From: Sphingobacteriaceae bacterium DW12 | GTDB lineage: Bacteria > Bacteroidota > Bacteroidia > Sphingobacteriales > Sphingobacteriaceae | Assembly: GCA_000783305.1 (NCBI GenBank) | Contig: JROE01000005.1 | Location: 62,001 to 126,000, forward strand | Length of the DNA stretch: 64,000 nt | Direction: 5' to 3' | Shown here: positions 27,425 to 38,523 of the stretch, one piece after another | Numbering within the stretch: the first letter of the stretch is position 1 | Layout of the letters: every line of letters begins with the position of its first letter | Program-made: the position numbers and the translations under genes | Notes under the pieces: model-generated | What the model saw: the letters and a program-made list of their open reading frames with translations, nothing else | Databases searched by the model: none | What the model was told of the DNA's origin: nothing

Positions 27425-27533
27425 TTCCTATTTTATCACTACGCTATCGATTATGTTTGTGCTGTTACATAATTGTCATGCGATTTTAGCAGCATAGTTA
27501 GCTCAGTTTTTTTAAACTAAAATTCTTATTCCC

Positions 27534-30500
27534 TTGGCAAACAATAATATTCAAAAGGAGAGAGTAAATTTTGCGACCAGTAAGAAGGTTATTGATTATC
27601 CTGATTTCTTGGACGTACAATTACAGTCTTTCAAGGAGTTTTTTCAACTGGAAACTACTTCTGACAACCGCCATCAGGAAGGGCTGTTCAAAGTATTTTC
27701 GGAAAACTTCCCTATTTCTGATTCAAGAAACATTTTTGTGCTTGAGTTTTTGGATTATTTTATTGATCCTCCCCGTTATGATATCCAAGAGTGTATCGAG
27801 CGCGGTTTGACTTATAGCGTTCCTCTTAAGGCAAAATTAAAGTTATCTTGTAATGATGAGGAGCACGAAGATTTCGAAACGATTGTTCAGGACGTATACT
27901 TGGGTACTATCCCGTATATGACTCCTAAAGGTACCTTCGTTGTAAATGGTGCAGAACGTGTAATCGTATCTCAATTACACCGATCACCAGGCGTATTCTT
28001 CGGTCAGAGTAGACACACAAACGGTACTAAACTTTATTCTGCAAGGGTTATCCCTTTTAAAGGGTCTTGGATTGAGTTTGCTACAGACGTAAACAACGTC
28101 ATGTATGCTTACATCGATCGTAAAAAGAAATTCCCAGTTACTACTTTACTACGTGCTATCGGTTATGATTCAGACAAAGACATCTTGGAATTGTTTGATC
28201 TTGCAGATGAAGTAAAGGTTAGTAAATCTGGATTGAAAAAATATGTTGGTCGTCGTTTGGCGGCTAGGGTATTGAAGAAATGGGTAGAAGATTTCGTGGA
28301 TGAGGATACTGGTGAGGTAGTCTCTATCGATCGTAATGAAATTATCCTTGAACGTGAAACTGTTTTGGAAGAAGACCACATTGACTTCATCATCGATGCC
28401 GGAGTAAAATCACTTATTTTGGCTAAAGAGGATGCGTCTAATAATGCGGACTATTCTATTATATATAACACCCTTCAGAAAGATACCTCGAACTCGGAGA
28501 AAGAAGCGGTGGAGCATATCTACCGTCAATTGCGTAACGCTGAACCACCAGATGAGGAAACCGCTCGTGGTATCATCGATCGTTTGTTTTTCTCGGATAA
28601 GAGATATGATTTGGGGGATGTCGGTCGTTACCGTATTAACCGCAAGTTGCAATTAGATACGCCTACTGATACGAAAGTATTGACTAGAGAGGATATTATT
28701 GCGATTGTGAAATATTTGATTAACCTGATCAACTCAAAAGCTGAGGTGGATGATATCGACCACTTGTCCAACCGTCGTGTTCGGACTGTAGGCGAGCAAT
28801 TATATGCGCAATTTGGTGTAGGTCTTTCTCGTATGGCTCGTACTATACGTGAACGTATGAATATTCGTGACAACGAAGTATTCACACCTACTGACTTAAT
28901 CAATGCGCGTACATTATCATCCGTCATAAACTCGTTCTTCGGAACTAACCAGCTTTCTCAGTTCATGGACCAAACGAATCCATTGGCTGAGATTACGCAT
29001 AAACGTCGTCTATCGGCTTTAGGTCCAGGTGGTCTTTCTCGTGAAAGAGCTGGGTTTGAGGTTCGTGACGTTCACTATACGCATTATGGTCGTCTATGTA
29101 CGATTGAAACTCCAGAGGGACCAAATATCGGGTTGATTTCGTCATTGGCTATTCATGCGAAAATCAATAATCTTGGTTTTATCGAGACGCCATATCGTAA
29201 AGTAGAAAATGGACGTGTAGTAGTGGAGGAGCCTGTTGTTTATTTGTCTGCAGAGGATGAAGATGAAAAAACAATTGCGCAAGCAAATGCGATTTATGAC
29301 GATAAAGGTAACTTTGAGGATCCTAAAGTAAAAGCTAGATATGAAGGTGACTTCCCGATTATTGAGCCTGAGAAATTGGATTTGATGGACGTTTCTCCGA
29401 ATCAGATTACGTCAATTGCTGCATCGTTAATTCCTTTCTTGGAGCATGATGATGCGAACCGTGCATTGATGGGGTCAAACATGCAACGTCAGGCTGTGCC
29501 TTTGTTGCGCCCACAAGCTCCTATTGTTGGTACCGGTCTTGAAGGTCGTGTAGCACGTGACTCTCGTACATTGATTAATGCTGAGGGAAATGGCGTGGTG
29601 GAATATGTAGATGCCGAGGAAATCAAAATTCGCTATGATCGTAACGATGATGATCGTTTAGTATCTTTTGATGACGATATCAAAACTTACCGTTTAATCA
29701 AATTTAAGAAGACCAATCAAAGTACTTGTATCAACTTGAAGCCGATTGTCAGAAAAGGACAACGTGTAGAAAAGGGGCAGGTACTATGCGAAGGATATGC
29801 TACTGAAGATGGAGAATTGGCATTAGGTCGTAATCTTAAAGTGGCTTTCATGCCTTGGCAAGGATACAACTTTGAGGATGCGATTGTAATCTCTGAGCGT
29901 GTAGTAAGTCAAGATATTTTTACTTCCCTTCACATTGAAGAATTTGAATTGGAAGTACGTGATACGAAACGCGGTGAAGAGGAATTGACAGCTGATATTC
30001 CTAACGTCTCTGAGGAAGCAACTCGGGATTTAGATGAAAACGGTATCATTCGTATAGGGGCTGAAGTTGGGGAAGGTGATATCTTAATTGGTAAAATCAC
30101 CCCTAAGGGAGAATCTGACCCATCTCCAGAAGAGAAATTATTGAGAGCAATCTTTGGAGATAAGGCAGGGGACGTGAAAGATGCGTCGTTGAAAACTCCA
30201 CCTTCTATCAAGGGTGTTGTCATTGATACTAAGTTGTTCTCTCGTGCTAAGAAGATGTCTAAAGAAGTCGAACGTAAGACTCTTGAGAAATTGGAAACTT
30301 CGCATGATAGAAATGTGAAGATATTGAAAGATCGTCTAGTTGATAAGTTATTTACCATTGTGAATGGGAAGACTAGTCAAGGTATCTACAATGTTTATAA
30401 AGAATTATTGGTTCCTAAAGGAGCTAAGTTCACGCAGAAGATTCTTGCTGATTTAGTCTACGAAAATATCAATCCAACAGGATGGACTACTGACGAAGAT

Positions 30501-31343
30501 AAAAATGAGTTAATCAAATTGGCGCTTCACTTCTACAACATTAAGTTGAACGAAGAGTTAGGAGCTTTCAAACGTGAGAAATTCGCTATATCTGTAGGGG
30601 ATGAGCTTCCGTCTGGAATTGTTCAGATGGCTAAGGTTTACGTGGCTAAGAAACGTAAATTGAAAGTAGGAGATAAGATGGCCGGTCGTCATGGTAACAA
30701 GGGTATCGTTGCTCGTATCGTGCGTGATGAAGATATGCCGTTCTTAGAAGATGGGACACCCGTTGATATCGTGTTGAACCCACTAGGGGTACCTTCACGT
30801 ATGAACTTGGGCCAAATTTATGAAACAGTGCTTGGTTGGGCAGGTCAGAAATTGGGGGTGAAGTTTGCGACACCTATCTTTGATGGTGCTGAGCCGGTTG
30901 AAGTTGAAGGATGGATTGCGAAAGCAGGTTTACCAGCTTCAGGTAGAACATACTTGTACAATGGTTTGACCGGTGATCGTTTTGATCAGCCAACTACAGT
31001 AGGTGTGATTTACATGTTGAAATTAGGACACATGGTTGATGATAAGATGCACGCTCGTTCTATCGGACCATACTCATTGATTACGCAACAACCATTAGGA
31101 GGTAAAGCCCAATTCGGTGGTCAGCGTTTCGGAGAGATGGAGGTATGGGCACTTGAGGCATTCGGAGCTTCAAACATCTTACAGGAAATTTTGACAGTGA
31201 AATCAGATGATGTAGTCGGCCGTGCGAAGACTTACGAGGCAATCGTTAAGGGTAATAACCTACCGACTCCATCTGTACCAGAATCGTTCAACGTATTGGT
31301 ACACGAGTTACGCGGTTTAGGTTTAGATATCACATTAGATTAA
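27534..31343 (+). CDS. rpoB: RNA polymerase beta subunit (TTG start)
   Basis: This is the 1269-residue beta subunit, complete from the N-terminal [16 protein letters not shown] to the C-terminal [12 protein letters not shown]. The rifampicin-region segment [20 protein letters not shown] is intact and has no obvious resistance substitution. The start codon is TTG at 27534: the frame has a stop at 27513, no ATG lies between, and the next internal Met is far too late. The encoded N-terminus [13 protein letters not shown] matches the family. rpoC follows after 75 bp containing a hairpin. Confidence 0.98.
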   Translation: MANNNIQKERVNFATSKKVIDYPDFLDVQLQSFKEFFQLETTSDNRHQEGLFKVFSENFPISDSRNIFVLEFLDYFIDPPRYDIQECIERGLTYSVPLKAKLKLSCNDEEHEDFETIVQDVYLGTIPYMTPKGTFVVNGAERVIVSQLHRSPGVFFGQSRHTNGTKLYSARVIPFKGSWIEFATDVNNVMYAYIDRKKKFPVTTLLRAIGYDSDKDILELFDLADEVKVSKSGLKKYVGRRLAARVLKKWVEDFVDEDTGEVVSIDRNEIILERETVLEEDHIDFIIDAGVKSLILAKEDASNNADYSIIYNTLQKDTSNSEKEAVEHIYRQLRNAEPPDEETARGIIDRLFFSDKRYDLGDVGRYRINRKLQLDTPTDTKVLTREDIIAIVKYLINLINSKAEVDDIDHLSNRRVRTVGEQLYAQFGVGLSRMARTIRERMNIRDNEVFTPTDLINARTLSSVINSFFGTNQLSQFMDQTNPLAEITHKRRLSALGPGGLSRERAGFEVRDVHYTHYGRLCTIETPEGPNIGLISSLAIHAKINNLGFIETPYRKVENGRVVVEEPVVYLSAEDEDEKTIAQANAIYDDKGNFEDPKVKARYEGDFPIIEPEKLDLMDVSPNQITSIAASLIPFLEHDDANRALMGSNMQRQAVPLLRPQAPIVGTGLEGRVARDSRTLINAEGNGVVEYVDAEEIKIRYDRNDDDRLVSFDDDIKTYRLIKFKKTNQSTCINLKPIVRKGQRVEKGQVLCEGYATEDGELALGRNLKVAFMPWQGYNFEDAIVISERVVSQDIFTSLHIEEFELEVRDTKRGEEELTADIPNVSEEATRDLDENGIIRIGAEVGEGDILIGKITPKGESDPSPEEKLLRAIFGDKAGDVKDASLKTPPSIKGVVIDTKLFSRAKKMSKEVERKTLEKLETSHDRNVKILKDRLVDKLFTIVNGKTSQGIYNVYKELLVPKGAKFTQKILADLVYENINPTGWTTDEDKNELIKLALHFYNIKLNEELGAFKREKFAISVGDELPSGIVQMAKVYVAKKRKLKVGDKMAGRHGNKGIVARIVRDEDMPFLEDGTPVDIVLNPLGVPSRMNLGQIYETVLGWAGQKLGVKFATPIFDGAEPVEVEGWIAKAGLPASGRTYLYNGLTGDRFDQPTTVGVIYMLKLGHMVDDKMHARSIGPYSLITQQPLGGKAQFGGQRFGEMEVWALEAFGASNILQEILTVKSDDVVGRAKTYEAIVKGNNLPTPSVPESFNVLVHELRGLGLDITLD

Positions 31344-31355
31344 TTAAGCAATTAG

Positions 31356-31386
31356 AGCTTAGGAGGATTGAAGATCCTCTTAAGCT
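31356..31386 (+). promoter_or_regulatory. hairpin between rpoB and rpoC
   Basis: AGCTTAGGAGGAT (31356-31368) pairs with ATCCTCTTAAGCT (31374-31386), 13 bp with a single G-U, around a 5-nt loop. No T-run follows. It most likely stabilises or processes the rpoBC message. Confidence 0.5.
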
Positions 31387-31418
31387 TCTTCATACAGCTT
31401 TAACTTTGGAATAAAAGT

Positions 31419-34400
31419 ATGTCTTACAAAAAAGATAATAAAATTAAAAGCAACTTTACGTCAATCACCATTAGCTTGGCGTCACCAGAAACAATCTTAG
31501 AGCGTTCTAGTGGTGAAGTTGTAAAACCAGAAACGATTAACTATCGTACCTACAAGCCAGAACGTGATGGTTTATTCTGTGAGCGTATCTTCGGTCCTGT
31601 AAAGGATTACGAATGTCACTGTGGTAAATACAAACGTATCCGTTATAAAGGTATTGTCTGTGACCGTTGTGGTGTTGAAGTGACTGAGAAAAAGGTACGT
31701 CGTGAGCGTATGGGACACATCAATTTGGTGGTTCCTGTTGCGCATATCTGGTACTTCCGCTCTCTTCCTAACAAAATCGGTTATTTATTAGGTCTTCCAA
31801 CTAAAAAGTTGGATATGATCATCTACTACGAACGTTATGCCGTTATCCAGGCAGGTATCAAAGAGGAAGATGGTATCAACTATATGGACTTCTTAACGGA
31901 AGAGGAATATTTAGATATCTTAGATACACTACCTAAAGAAAATCAGTATCTGGATGATAACGATCCTCAGAAGTTTATTGCTAAAATGGGTGCTGAGGCA
32001 CTAGAAGAGTTATTGAAACGTATCGATCTTGATCAATTGTCATATGACCTTCGTCACCAAGCAGCAAACGAGACTTCGCAACAACGTAAAAATGAGGCTT
32101 TAAAGCGTCTTCACGTTGTGGAAGCTTTCCGTGGTTCTAGAGATCGTATTGAAAATCGTCCGGAATGGATGATCGTGAAAATCGTTCCTATCATCCCACC
32201 AGAGTTGCGCCCATTGGTGCCTTTGGATGGTGGTCGTTTTGCGACATCAGACTTAAATGACTTGTACCGTCGTGTTATTATCCGTAATAACCGCTTGAAA
32301 CGTCTTATTGAAATTAAAGCTCCTGAAGTAATCTTACGTAACGAAAAACGTATGTTACAGGAAGCTGTAGATTCATTATTTGACAACTCACGTAAGGTTA
32401 ACGCGGTGAAGACTGAGGGTAATCGTGCATTGAAATCATTATCCGATATCCTCAAAGGTAAGCAAGGTCGTTTCCGTCAAAACTTATTAGGTAAACGTGT
32501 GGATTACTCGGCTCGTTCGGTAATTGTCGTTGGACCTCACCTCAAATTACATGAGTGTGGTCTACCTAAGGATATGGCTGCGGAGCTTTACAAGCCGTTT
32601 ATCATCCGTAAGATGATTGAAAGAGGAATTGTGAAGACTGTAAAATCTGCTAAGAAGATTGTCGATCGCAAAGATCCAGTGGTATGGGATATCTTGGAAA
32701 ATGTATTGAAAGGCCACCCAGTATTACTAAACCGTGCGCCTACGCTTCACCGTTTAGGTATACAGGCTTTCCAACCCACTTTGGTAGAGGGCAAGGCAAT
32801 TCAGTTACATCCACTGGTTTGTACAGCGTTTAACGCGGATTTTGACGGTGACCAGATGGCGGTTCACTTACCTTTGGGTAATGCTGCTGTTTTGGAAGCC
32901 CAAATCTTAATGTTGGCCGCTCACAACATCTTGAACCCTGCAAACGGTTCTCCAGTAACTGTTCCTTCTCAGGATATGGTATTGGGTCTTTATTATATAA
33001 CTAAAGGCCGTAAGACTGAGGGGGACCACATTGTAAAAGGTCAGGATATGATTTTCTACTCTGCAGAAGAGGTTATTATCGCTTTGAATGAGAAGAAAAT
33101 TGATTTGCATGCTTTTATCAAAGTAAAAACTAAAATCAGAAATAGGGAAGGCGAAATCGTTGATGCTTTGTTGGAAACTACTGTTGGCCGTGTAATCTTT
33201 AACCAGATTGTACCAGAAGAGATGGGATTCATCAATGAGTTGTTGACAAAGAAATCACTTCGTAATGTCATTGGAGAAATCGTGAAAAATACGGGTATGG
33301 CTCGTGCAGCGAAATTCTTGGATGATATGAAGGAATTAGGTTTCCAAACAGCTTTCAAAGGAGGTCTTTCGTTTAATTTGCAGGATTTGAATATTCCTGC
33401 GGCGAAGTCTGAATTGATTCAACAGGCGACTAACGAAGTTGAAGATGTAATGGGTAACTACAATATGGGTTTCATTACGAACAACGAACGTTACAACCAA
33501 ATCATCGATATCTGGACGCGTATCAATAACAAGTTGACTGCGCACGTAATGGATATCTTATCGAATGACAACCAAGGTTTCAATTCGGTATACATGATGT
33601 TGGATTCAGGTGCCCGTGGTTCCAAAGAGCAGATTCGTCAGCTGTGTGGTATGCGTGGTTTGATGGCTAAACCACAGAAATCTGGTGCTTCTGGTGGTGA
33701 AATTATCGAAAACCCGATTCTTTCTAATTTTAAAGAAGGTCTTTCGGTTTTGGAATACTTTATCTCTACCCACGGTGCGCGTAAAGGTCTTGCCGATACG
33801 GCATTGAAGACAGCGGATGCGGGTTATCTAACACGTCGTCTACATGACGTGGCTCAAGATATGATTGTCGTCGACCAAGATTGTGGCGGATTGAGAGGTA
33901 TCTATACAACAGCTCTAAAGGATAATGATGATATCGTCGAACCATTATATGATCGTATACTAGGTCGTGTAACATTGTATGATGTACATGATCCTGAGAC
34001 AAACGAACTTTTGGCATCTGCGAATCAGGATATTTCTGAAGAAATAGCTGAACGTATCGAAAACGCCGGTATCGAAGGAATCGAAATACGCACAGTATTG
34101 ACATGTGAATCTAAGCGCGGAGTATGTGCTTCCTGTTATGGACGTAACTTGGCTTCTGGTAAACGCGTTCAACTTGGTGAAGCTGTTGGTGTTATCGCAG
34201 CCCAATCTATTGGTGAGCCGGGTACACAGTTGACACTTCGTACGTTCCACGTGGGTGGTACGGCCTCTAATATTGCGGCCGAGTCACAAATTGTAGCTAA
34301 GCATGAAGGTGTGGTTGAATTCGAGAATGTACGTACCGTATCCCAAGAAGGCGAAGATGGTACTCATCAAGTAGTCTTGGGTCGTTCTGGAGAACTTCGT

Positions 34401-35699
34401 GTCATCGAACCGACAAGTAAAAAAGTACTTTACCAACAAAATATCCCTTATGGTTCACAATTGTACGTGAATGCGGGAGATACTGTTGAAAAGGGAACAC
34501 GTCTAGTATCATGGGATCCATATAACGCGGTTATCATTTCGGAGTTCAGTGGAAAAATTGAGTTCGATGCGATCATCGAGGGTGTAACTTTCCGTGAAGA
34601 GTCCGATGATCAGACGGGTCACAAAGAAAAAGTCATTATTGAAACTCGTGATAAAACGAAGAACCCGACTATCAAGGTTGTTGACCTTAAAGGAGAGGTT
34701 GTTCGTTCATACAATATCCCAGTGGGTGCCCACGTTTCGGTATCGGATGGTCAAAAAATAAAAGAAGGAGCTATTCTTGTTAAGATTCCTCGTTCTACTG
34801 GTAAAACCCGAGATATTACAGGGGGTCTTCCTCGTGTGACAGAACTATTCGAGGCGCGTAATCCTTCAAATCCAGCTGTAGTAACTGAGATTGATGGTGT
34901 TGTAGCATTGGGTGGTGTTAAACGTGGTAACCGTGAGATTTCCATTGAGTCTCGTGACGGTCAAATCAAGAAATACTTGGTCCCACTTTCGAAACACATC
35001 CTTGTACAGGATAATGACTTTATCAAAGCGGGTATGCCTTTATCAGATGGGTCAATTTCTCCAGCAGATATCTTATCTATTAAAGGTCCTTCTGCGGTAC
35101 AGCATTATATCGTAAATGGTATTCAAGAAGTTTATCGCCTTCAAGGGGTAAAAATCAATGATAAGCACTTTGAGACGATTGTTCACCAGATGATGCAAAA
35201 AGTGAATATTGAAGACCCGGGAGATACCCGTTTCTTAGAAAAAGAAGCTGTTAACAAATGGGATTTCATGCTAGAGAATGACTCTTTATACGATAAGAAG
35301 GTTATTGTCGAGTCGGGAGATTCTAATGAACTTCGTCCAGGACAGATCGTTACTTTACGTAGATTGCGTGAGGAGAATTCTAGTCTGAGACGTCGTGACC
35401 TGAAGCTGGTTGAAGTTAGGGATGCAATCCCAGCAACTTCTAGTCCATTGTTGCAAGGTATTACCAGAGCTTCATTGGGAACTAAGTCATTTATCTCTGC
35501 TGCTTCCTTCCAGGAGACAACTAAGGTGTTAAATGAGGCTGCTATTGCAGGTAAACGTGATAATCTATTAGGATTAAAAGAAAACGTTATTGTAGGCCAC
35601 TTAATTCCTTCGGGAACAGGCTTGCGTACGTATAGCAATATCATTGTAGGTTCTCGTGAAGAATACGATCAGTTATTAGCTTCTAAAGAAGAAGACTAA
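31419..35699 (+). CDS. rpoC: RNA polymerase beta-prime subunit
   Basis: This 1426-residue beta-prime subunit has the N-terminal zinc site [20 protein letters not shown] and the catalytic NADFDGD motif at 472-478, whose three Asp bind the active-site magnesium. The second zinc site is [13 protein letters not shown] with an upstream Cys. The trigger-loop region [16 protein letters not shown] is present. Its length is normal for Bacteroidota. A strong shared terminator follows. Confidence 0.99.
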   Translation: MSYKKDNKIKSNFTSITISLASPETILERSSGEVVKPETINYRTYKPERDGLFCERIFGPVKDYECHCGKYKRIRYKGIVCDRCGVEVTEKKVRRERMGHINLVVPVAHIWYFRSLPNKIGYLLGLPTKKLDMIIYYERYAVIQAGIKEEDGINYMDFLTEEEYLDILDTLPKENQYLDDNDPQKFIAKMGAEALEELLKRIDLDQLSYDLRHQAANETSQQRKNEALKRLHVVEAFRGSRDRIENRPEWMIVKIVPIIPPELRPLVPLDGGRFATSDLNDLYRRVIIRNNRLKRLIEIKAPEVILRNEKRMLQEAVDSLFDNSRKVNAVKTEGNRALKSLSDILKGKQGRFRQNLLGKRVDYSARSVIVVGPHLKLHECGLPKDMAAELYKPFIIRKMIERGIVKTVKSAKKIVDRKDPVVWDILENVLKGHPVLLNRAPTLHRLGIQAFQPTLVEGKAIQLHPLVCTAFNADFDGDQMAVHLPLGNAAVLEAQILMLAAHNILNPANGSPVTVPSQDMVLGLYYITKGRKTEGDHIVKGQDMIFYSAEEVIIALNEKKIDLHAFIKVKTKIRNREGEIVDALLETTVGRVIFNQIVPEEMGFINELLTKKSLRNVIGEIVKNTGMARAAKFLDDMKELGFQTAFKGGLSFNLQDLNIPAAKSELIQQATNEVEDVMGNYNMGFITNNERYNQIIDIWTRINNKLTAHVMDILSNDNQGFNSVYMMLDSGARGSKEQIRQLCGMRGLMAKPQKSGASGGEIIENPILSNFKEGLSVLEYFISTHGARKGLADTALKTADAGYLTRRLHDVAQDMIVVDQDCGGLRGIYTTALKDNDDIVEPLYDRILGRVTLYDVHDPETNELLASANQDISEEIAERIENAGIEGIEIRTVLTCESKRGVCASCYGRNLASGKRVQLGEAVGVIAAQSIGEPGTQLTLRTFHVGGTASNIAAESQIVAKHEGVVEFENVRTVSQEGEDGTHQVVLGRSGELRVIEPTSKKVLYQQNIPYGSQLYVNAGDTVEKGTRLVSWDPYNAVIISEFSGKIEFDAIIEGVTFREESDDQTGHKEKVIIETRDKTKNPTIKVVDLKGEVVRSYNIPVGAHVSVSDGQKIKEGAILVKIPRSTGKTRDITGGLPRVTELFEARNPSNPAVVTEIDGVVALGGVKRGNREISIESRDGQIKKYLVPLSKHILVQDNDFIKAGMPLSDGSISPADILSIKGPSAVQHYIVNGIQEVYRLQGVKINDKHFETIVHQMMQKVNIEDPGDTRFLEKEAVNKWDFMLENDSLYDKKVIVESGDSNELRPGQIVTLRRLREENSSLRRRDLKLVEVRDAIPATSSPLLQGITRASLGTKSFISAASFQETTKVLNEAAIAGKRDNLLGLKENVIVGHLIPSGTGLRTYSNIIVGSREEYDQLLASKEED

Positions 35700-35710
35700 T
35701 TTCTTTTTCA

Positions 35711-35765
35711 CCCATTAAAAAAGGGTAGCAATTTTAAATTGCTACCCTTTTTTAATGGGTTTTTA
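35711..35765. terminator. bidirectional terminator between rpoC and eda
   Basis: A nearly 24-bp stem (35711-35734 with 35736-35759) has A- and T-tracts on both sides. It sits 12 bp after rpoC and 12 bp before the eda stop on the other strand, so it can serve both convergent transcripts. Its core GGGTAGCA/TGCTACCC repeats the hairpin at 6190. Confidence 0.92.
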
Positions 35766-35770
35766 ATGGA

Positions 35771-36412
35771 TTATGCTTTCGCCCATTTTAGTAAGCGTGC
35801 GCATCTATCTTCCAACCACTCGTTGCCCTCATCTGCAATTGGGGCGGCAAATAACTTAGAACCCAACCCTACGGAAAAAACACCCGCTTTTCTCCATGAT
35901 TGTATGCTCTCTTCTGTTGTATCTACACCACCTGTCGGCATGAATTTTAAGCCTTTGAAAAGCGGAGATATTGCTTTTAAGAATTTAGGGCCTAAGGTAT
36001 CTCCAGGGAATAATTTCACTAATTGTGCACCTAATTCCTCAGCTTTTGCAATTTCGGTAGGTGTCATACAGCCTGGTATCCAAAGCAAATTATATTGTGA
36101 TGCTACTCTTGCAACATCCTGATTGATAATAGGACTGACAATAAATTCGGCTCCAATCTTAGCAAAAGTTTCTGCTTGAGCCGCTGTCTTGATAGTTCCA
36201 ATGCCTAGTTTTAGAGCGGGTAAATATTCGTTCTTATAGGCTAATAAGTGCTTGAAATTATCTAAAGCGTATTCGCCTCTATTGACAAATTCGAAAACCC
36301 TTATCCCTCCATTATAGCACTTTTTTAGTACATCTATGCACTGCTCAATATCGTCGTGGTAATATACAGGAATAACTGGTGAGGCCTGTATATGCATTAA
36401 TGTATTGTTCAT
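35771..36412 (-). CDS. eda: KDPG/KHG aldolase
   Basis: This 213-residue class I aldolase splits 2-keto-3-deoxy-6-phosphogluconate into pyruvate and glyceraldehyde 3-phosphate. The Schiff-base lysine is K133 in LVKLFPGD; the catalytic glutamate is probably E41 in RVFEFVNRG. Other family blocks are GIGTIKT, WIPGCMTPTE and MPTGGVD. It starts where kdgK ends with no gap, and closes the hexuronate pathway encoded around it. Confidence 0.93.
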   Translation of the reverse strand: MNNTLMHIQASPVIPVYYHDDIEQCIDVLKKCYNGGIRVFEFVNRGEYALDNFKHLLAYKNEYLPALKLGIGTIKTAAQAETFAKIGAEFIVSPIINQDVARVASQYNLLWIPGCMTPTEIAKAEELGAQLVKLFPGDTLGPKFLKAISPLFKGLKFMPTGGVDTTEESIQSWRKAGVFSVGLGSKLFAAPIADEGNEWLEDRCARLLKWAKA

Positions 36413-37417
36413 TTATTTTGTTATTTTTCCGTTTCCAAAATCGCCCTCTACCGCTAACTTTTGGTAGCCGGCTTGTGTAGCTATATCAATAATTTCTTGT
36501 GGTGTACTGTCGGTAATGATAGCGTAAATGAGCCCTCCCATGAAGGCATCTCCGCTACCGATACGATCAACGACTTGATTGGTTTCAAAGGTGTCTGATA
36601 CCTTGTCTGTATCCTTTGTATGGTAGGTCCCATAAAATAAGTTGTGCTTTGGATTATCCATGAATCGGAAGGTATTGGACACGTGTTTACATTTGGGATA
36701 TTTTTCGAAGATTTCTTTTGCTGATTTTTTTGAATATTCCGCGTATGCTTCTTTTGAGGTGTGACGGTCCAAGGTATCATCAATAGACGTTCCTAGCATT
36801 TTGTTGGCGGCCCAGATATTGCCCATGATGACGTCTGCATATTTTACGAGTTCAGGCATGACTTCAATCGGTTCTTTGCCATACTGCCACAGGCGATTGC
36901 GGTAGTTTAGGTCGACGGAAATTGTGATTCCCTTCTTTACGGCGACTTCTAAAGCCTGTTTGCATATCACTGCCAGTCCTTCGTTTAGCGAAGGGGTCAA
37001 GGCCGTAAAGTGAAACCAATCAATTCCTTCTAGCAGCTCATCCCAATTTAGATCCTGTGGAGTCAGTTGACTGAAGGAAGAATATTTACGATCATAAATC
37101 ACCTCTCCTTTGCTCAATCCATTTGCTGAAAGTAAAAAATAACTTCCAAGACGATCTCCTTGCATCTTGATTTTGGAGGTATCGATACCGTAGGAATTCA
37201 GTTTGCTCTTAATTTCCTGCGCAAGGACATGATCTGGTGTAGCAGAGAGATAGGATGTAGGTACACCTAATTGTGCTAATGTGACAGCAACATTGGCTTC
37301 GGACCCTCCTGGAAATATTTGCAGGGGGTTGTTGCCAGTAGTTTCAAAAAAAGAATCGGAAGTGGCTTGTAGTCGTATGAGTAGCTCGCCGAAGGAGAGT
37401 ACTTTTTTTAGGGGCAT
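36413..37417 (-). CDS. kdgK: 2-keto-3-deoxygluconate kinase (PfkB family)
   Basis: This 334-residue sugar kinase belongs to the PfkB family. It has the N-terminal GGSEANVAVTLAQLG block and the C-terminal catalytic RIGSGDAFMGGL with the base Asp. The FSFGELLIRL-like start (LSFGELLIRLQ) and its length agree with KdgK, which phosphorylates KDG to KDPG. The neighbour eda uses that product. It is divergent from the SDR-uxuA-uxaC-exuT operon across a 261-bp regulatory region. Confidence 0.88.
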   Translation of the reverse strand: MPLKKVLSFGELLIRLQATSDSFFETTGNNPLQIFPGGSEANVAVTLAQLGVPTSYLSATPDHVLAQEIKSKLNSYGIDTSKIKMQGDRLGSYFLLSANGLSKGEVIYDRKYSSFSQLTPQDLNWDELLEGIDWFHFTALTPSLNEGLAVICKQALEVAVKKGITISVDLNYRNRLWQYGKEPIEVMPELVKYADVIMGNIWAANKMLGTSIDDTLDRHTSKEAYAEYSKKSAKEIFEKYPKCKHVSNTFRFMDNPKHNLFYGTYHTKDTDKVSDTFETNQVVDRIGSGDAFMGGLIYAIITDSTPQEIIDIATQAGYQKLAVEGDFGNGKITK

Positions 37418-37493
37418 AGGTTTGAGTTATTTAATTTCTATCGAAAATACAAAATATTTGCAGTATTGTTGATGTAGGAGGTGTTTATTTCCG

Positions 37494-37510
37494 AAATCGT
37501 TATCGTAAAT
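37494..37510. promoter_or_regulatory. possible operator in the kdgK/SDR divergent region
   Basis: The stretch AAATCGTTATCGTAAAT contains two TCGT(T/A)A half-sites in tandem, of the CG-centred type that LacI-family proteins often bind. It is placed between the two divergent hexuronate transcripts and would suit the LacI-type regulator at 42489. This is a weak inference. Confidence 0.3.
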
Positions 37511-37593
37511 ATAAGGTGCTATTAGCTTTATATTCTAGTCCGAAATTAGCATTTTTATAAACGGAAGATTATAAACTAACAACCTTAATAGAT

Positions 37594-37642
37594 ATCCAAG
37601 GATGCTGAAAAGCATTGATATAGAATTAGGTAATCCTTGGAT
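37594..37642 (+). promoter_or_regulatory. structured leader ahead of the hexuronate operon
   Basis: ATCCAAGGAT (37594-37603) and ATCCTTGGAT (37633-37642) form a 10-bp inverted repeat. Between them ATGCT-GAAA-AGCAT makes a small stem with a GNRA-type loop. The whole element ends 36 bp before the SDR start codon. It could be an RNA element or, as DNA, a paired operator. No T-run follows, so it is not a simple terminator. Confidence 0.45.
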
Positions 37643-37678
37643 GTATCATAATGACCATTAAAAAGAGATTATTTACAT

Positions 37679-38500
37679 ATGAATATTTTAGAACAGTTTT
37701 CTTTAAAAGACCAAGTCATCGTCGTAACAGGGGGGACCGGTATTTTGGGTAAATCATTTGTTAAGGCACTGGCCGAGGCGGGTGCAAAGATTGTCGTAAT
37801 CGGAAGAAACCAGGAAAGGGCCGATGAACGAGTGAAATTGATTGAGACATTAGGAGGTAAGGGCTTAGCAGTCGTCGCCGATGTGCTCAATGAACAGGAA
37901 ATGGTAAAGGCAAGGGATATAATCTTGGATAAGTGGGGAACTATAGACGGATTGGTCAATGCTGCTGGTGGTAATATCCCTGGAGCGACGATTGGCCCTG
38001 ATGATAACCTTTTTGATGCTAATATATCAGATACGCTTAAAGCCATTGAGCTGAATTTGCATGGGACCATTATACCTACGCAAATTTTGGGGAGGGTCAT
38101 TGCAGAAAAAGGTAAGGGTTCTATTATCAATATTGCTTCATTAGCTTCTAGCACTGCATTAACCCGAGTACTGGGGTATACAGTTGCTAAAAATGGCATT
38201 GTAGGGTATACAAAATGGATGGCGACAGAGTTGGCTCTTCGTTATGGAGATAAGGTACGTGTAAATGCAATTGCTCCGGGTGTATTTTTAACTGAACAGA
38301 ATAGAACGCTCTTGACCACGACGGAGGGTGGTTTTACGGATCGTGCTCAACGATTTATCAACAAAACACCTTTCTCAAGATTGGGTGATCCATCTGAATT
38401 GGAAGGGGCTTTGGTATTTTTATTAAGTCGGGCATCGGGCTTTATCAATGGTGAGACCCTTTATGTAGATGGTGGTTTCAATGCGTGGTCGGGTGTATAG
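37679..38500 (+). CDS. uxuB: SDR-family oxidoreductase, probable fructuronate reductase (mannonate dehydrogenase)
   Basis: This 273-residue short-chain dehydrogenase has the NAD(P) loop GGTGILG (18-24), NAAGG, and the catalytic Y167xxxK171 (YTVAKNG) with an upstream Ser (SLAS). In several phyla an SDR, not the E. coli-type long-chain enzyme, acts as UxuB and converts D-fructuronate to D-mannonate. Location directly before uxuA and uxaC makes that the best assignment. The name rests on context, since SDR substrate specificity cannot be read from sequence. Confidence 0.8.
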   Translation: MNILEQFSLKDQVIVVTGGTGILGKSFVKALAEAGAKIVVIGRNQERADERVKLIETLGGKGLAVVADVLNEQEMVKARDIILDKWGTIDGLVNAAGGNIPGATIGPDDNLFDANISDTLKAIELNLHGTIIPTQILGRVIAEKGKGSIINIASLASSTALTRVLGYTVAKNGIVGYTKWMATELALRYGDKVRVNAIAPGVFLTEQNRTLLTTTEGGFTDRAQRFINKTPFSRLGDPSELEGALVFLLSRASGFINGETLYVDGGFNAWSGV

Positions 38501-38523
38501 AAATTGAAGAAAAAAATAATAGG

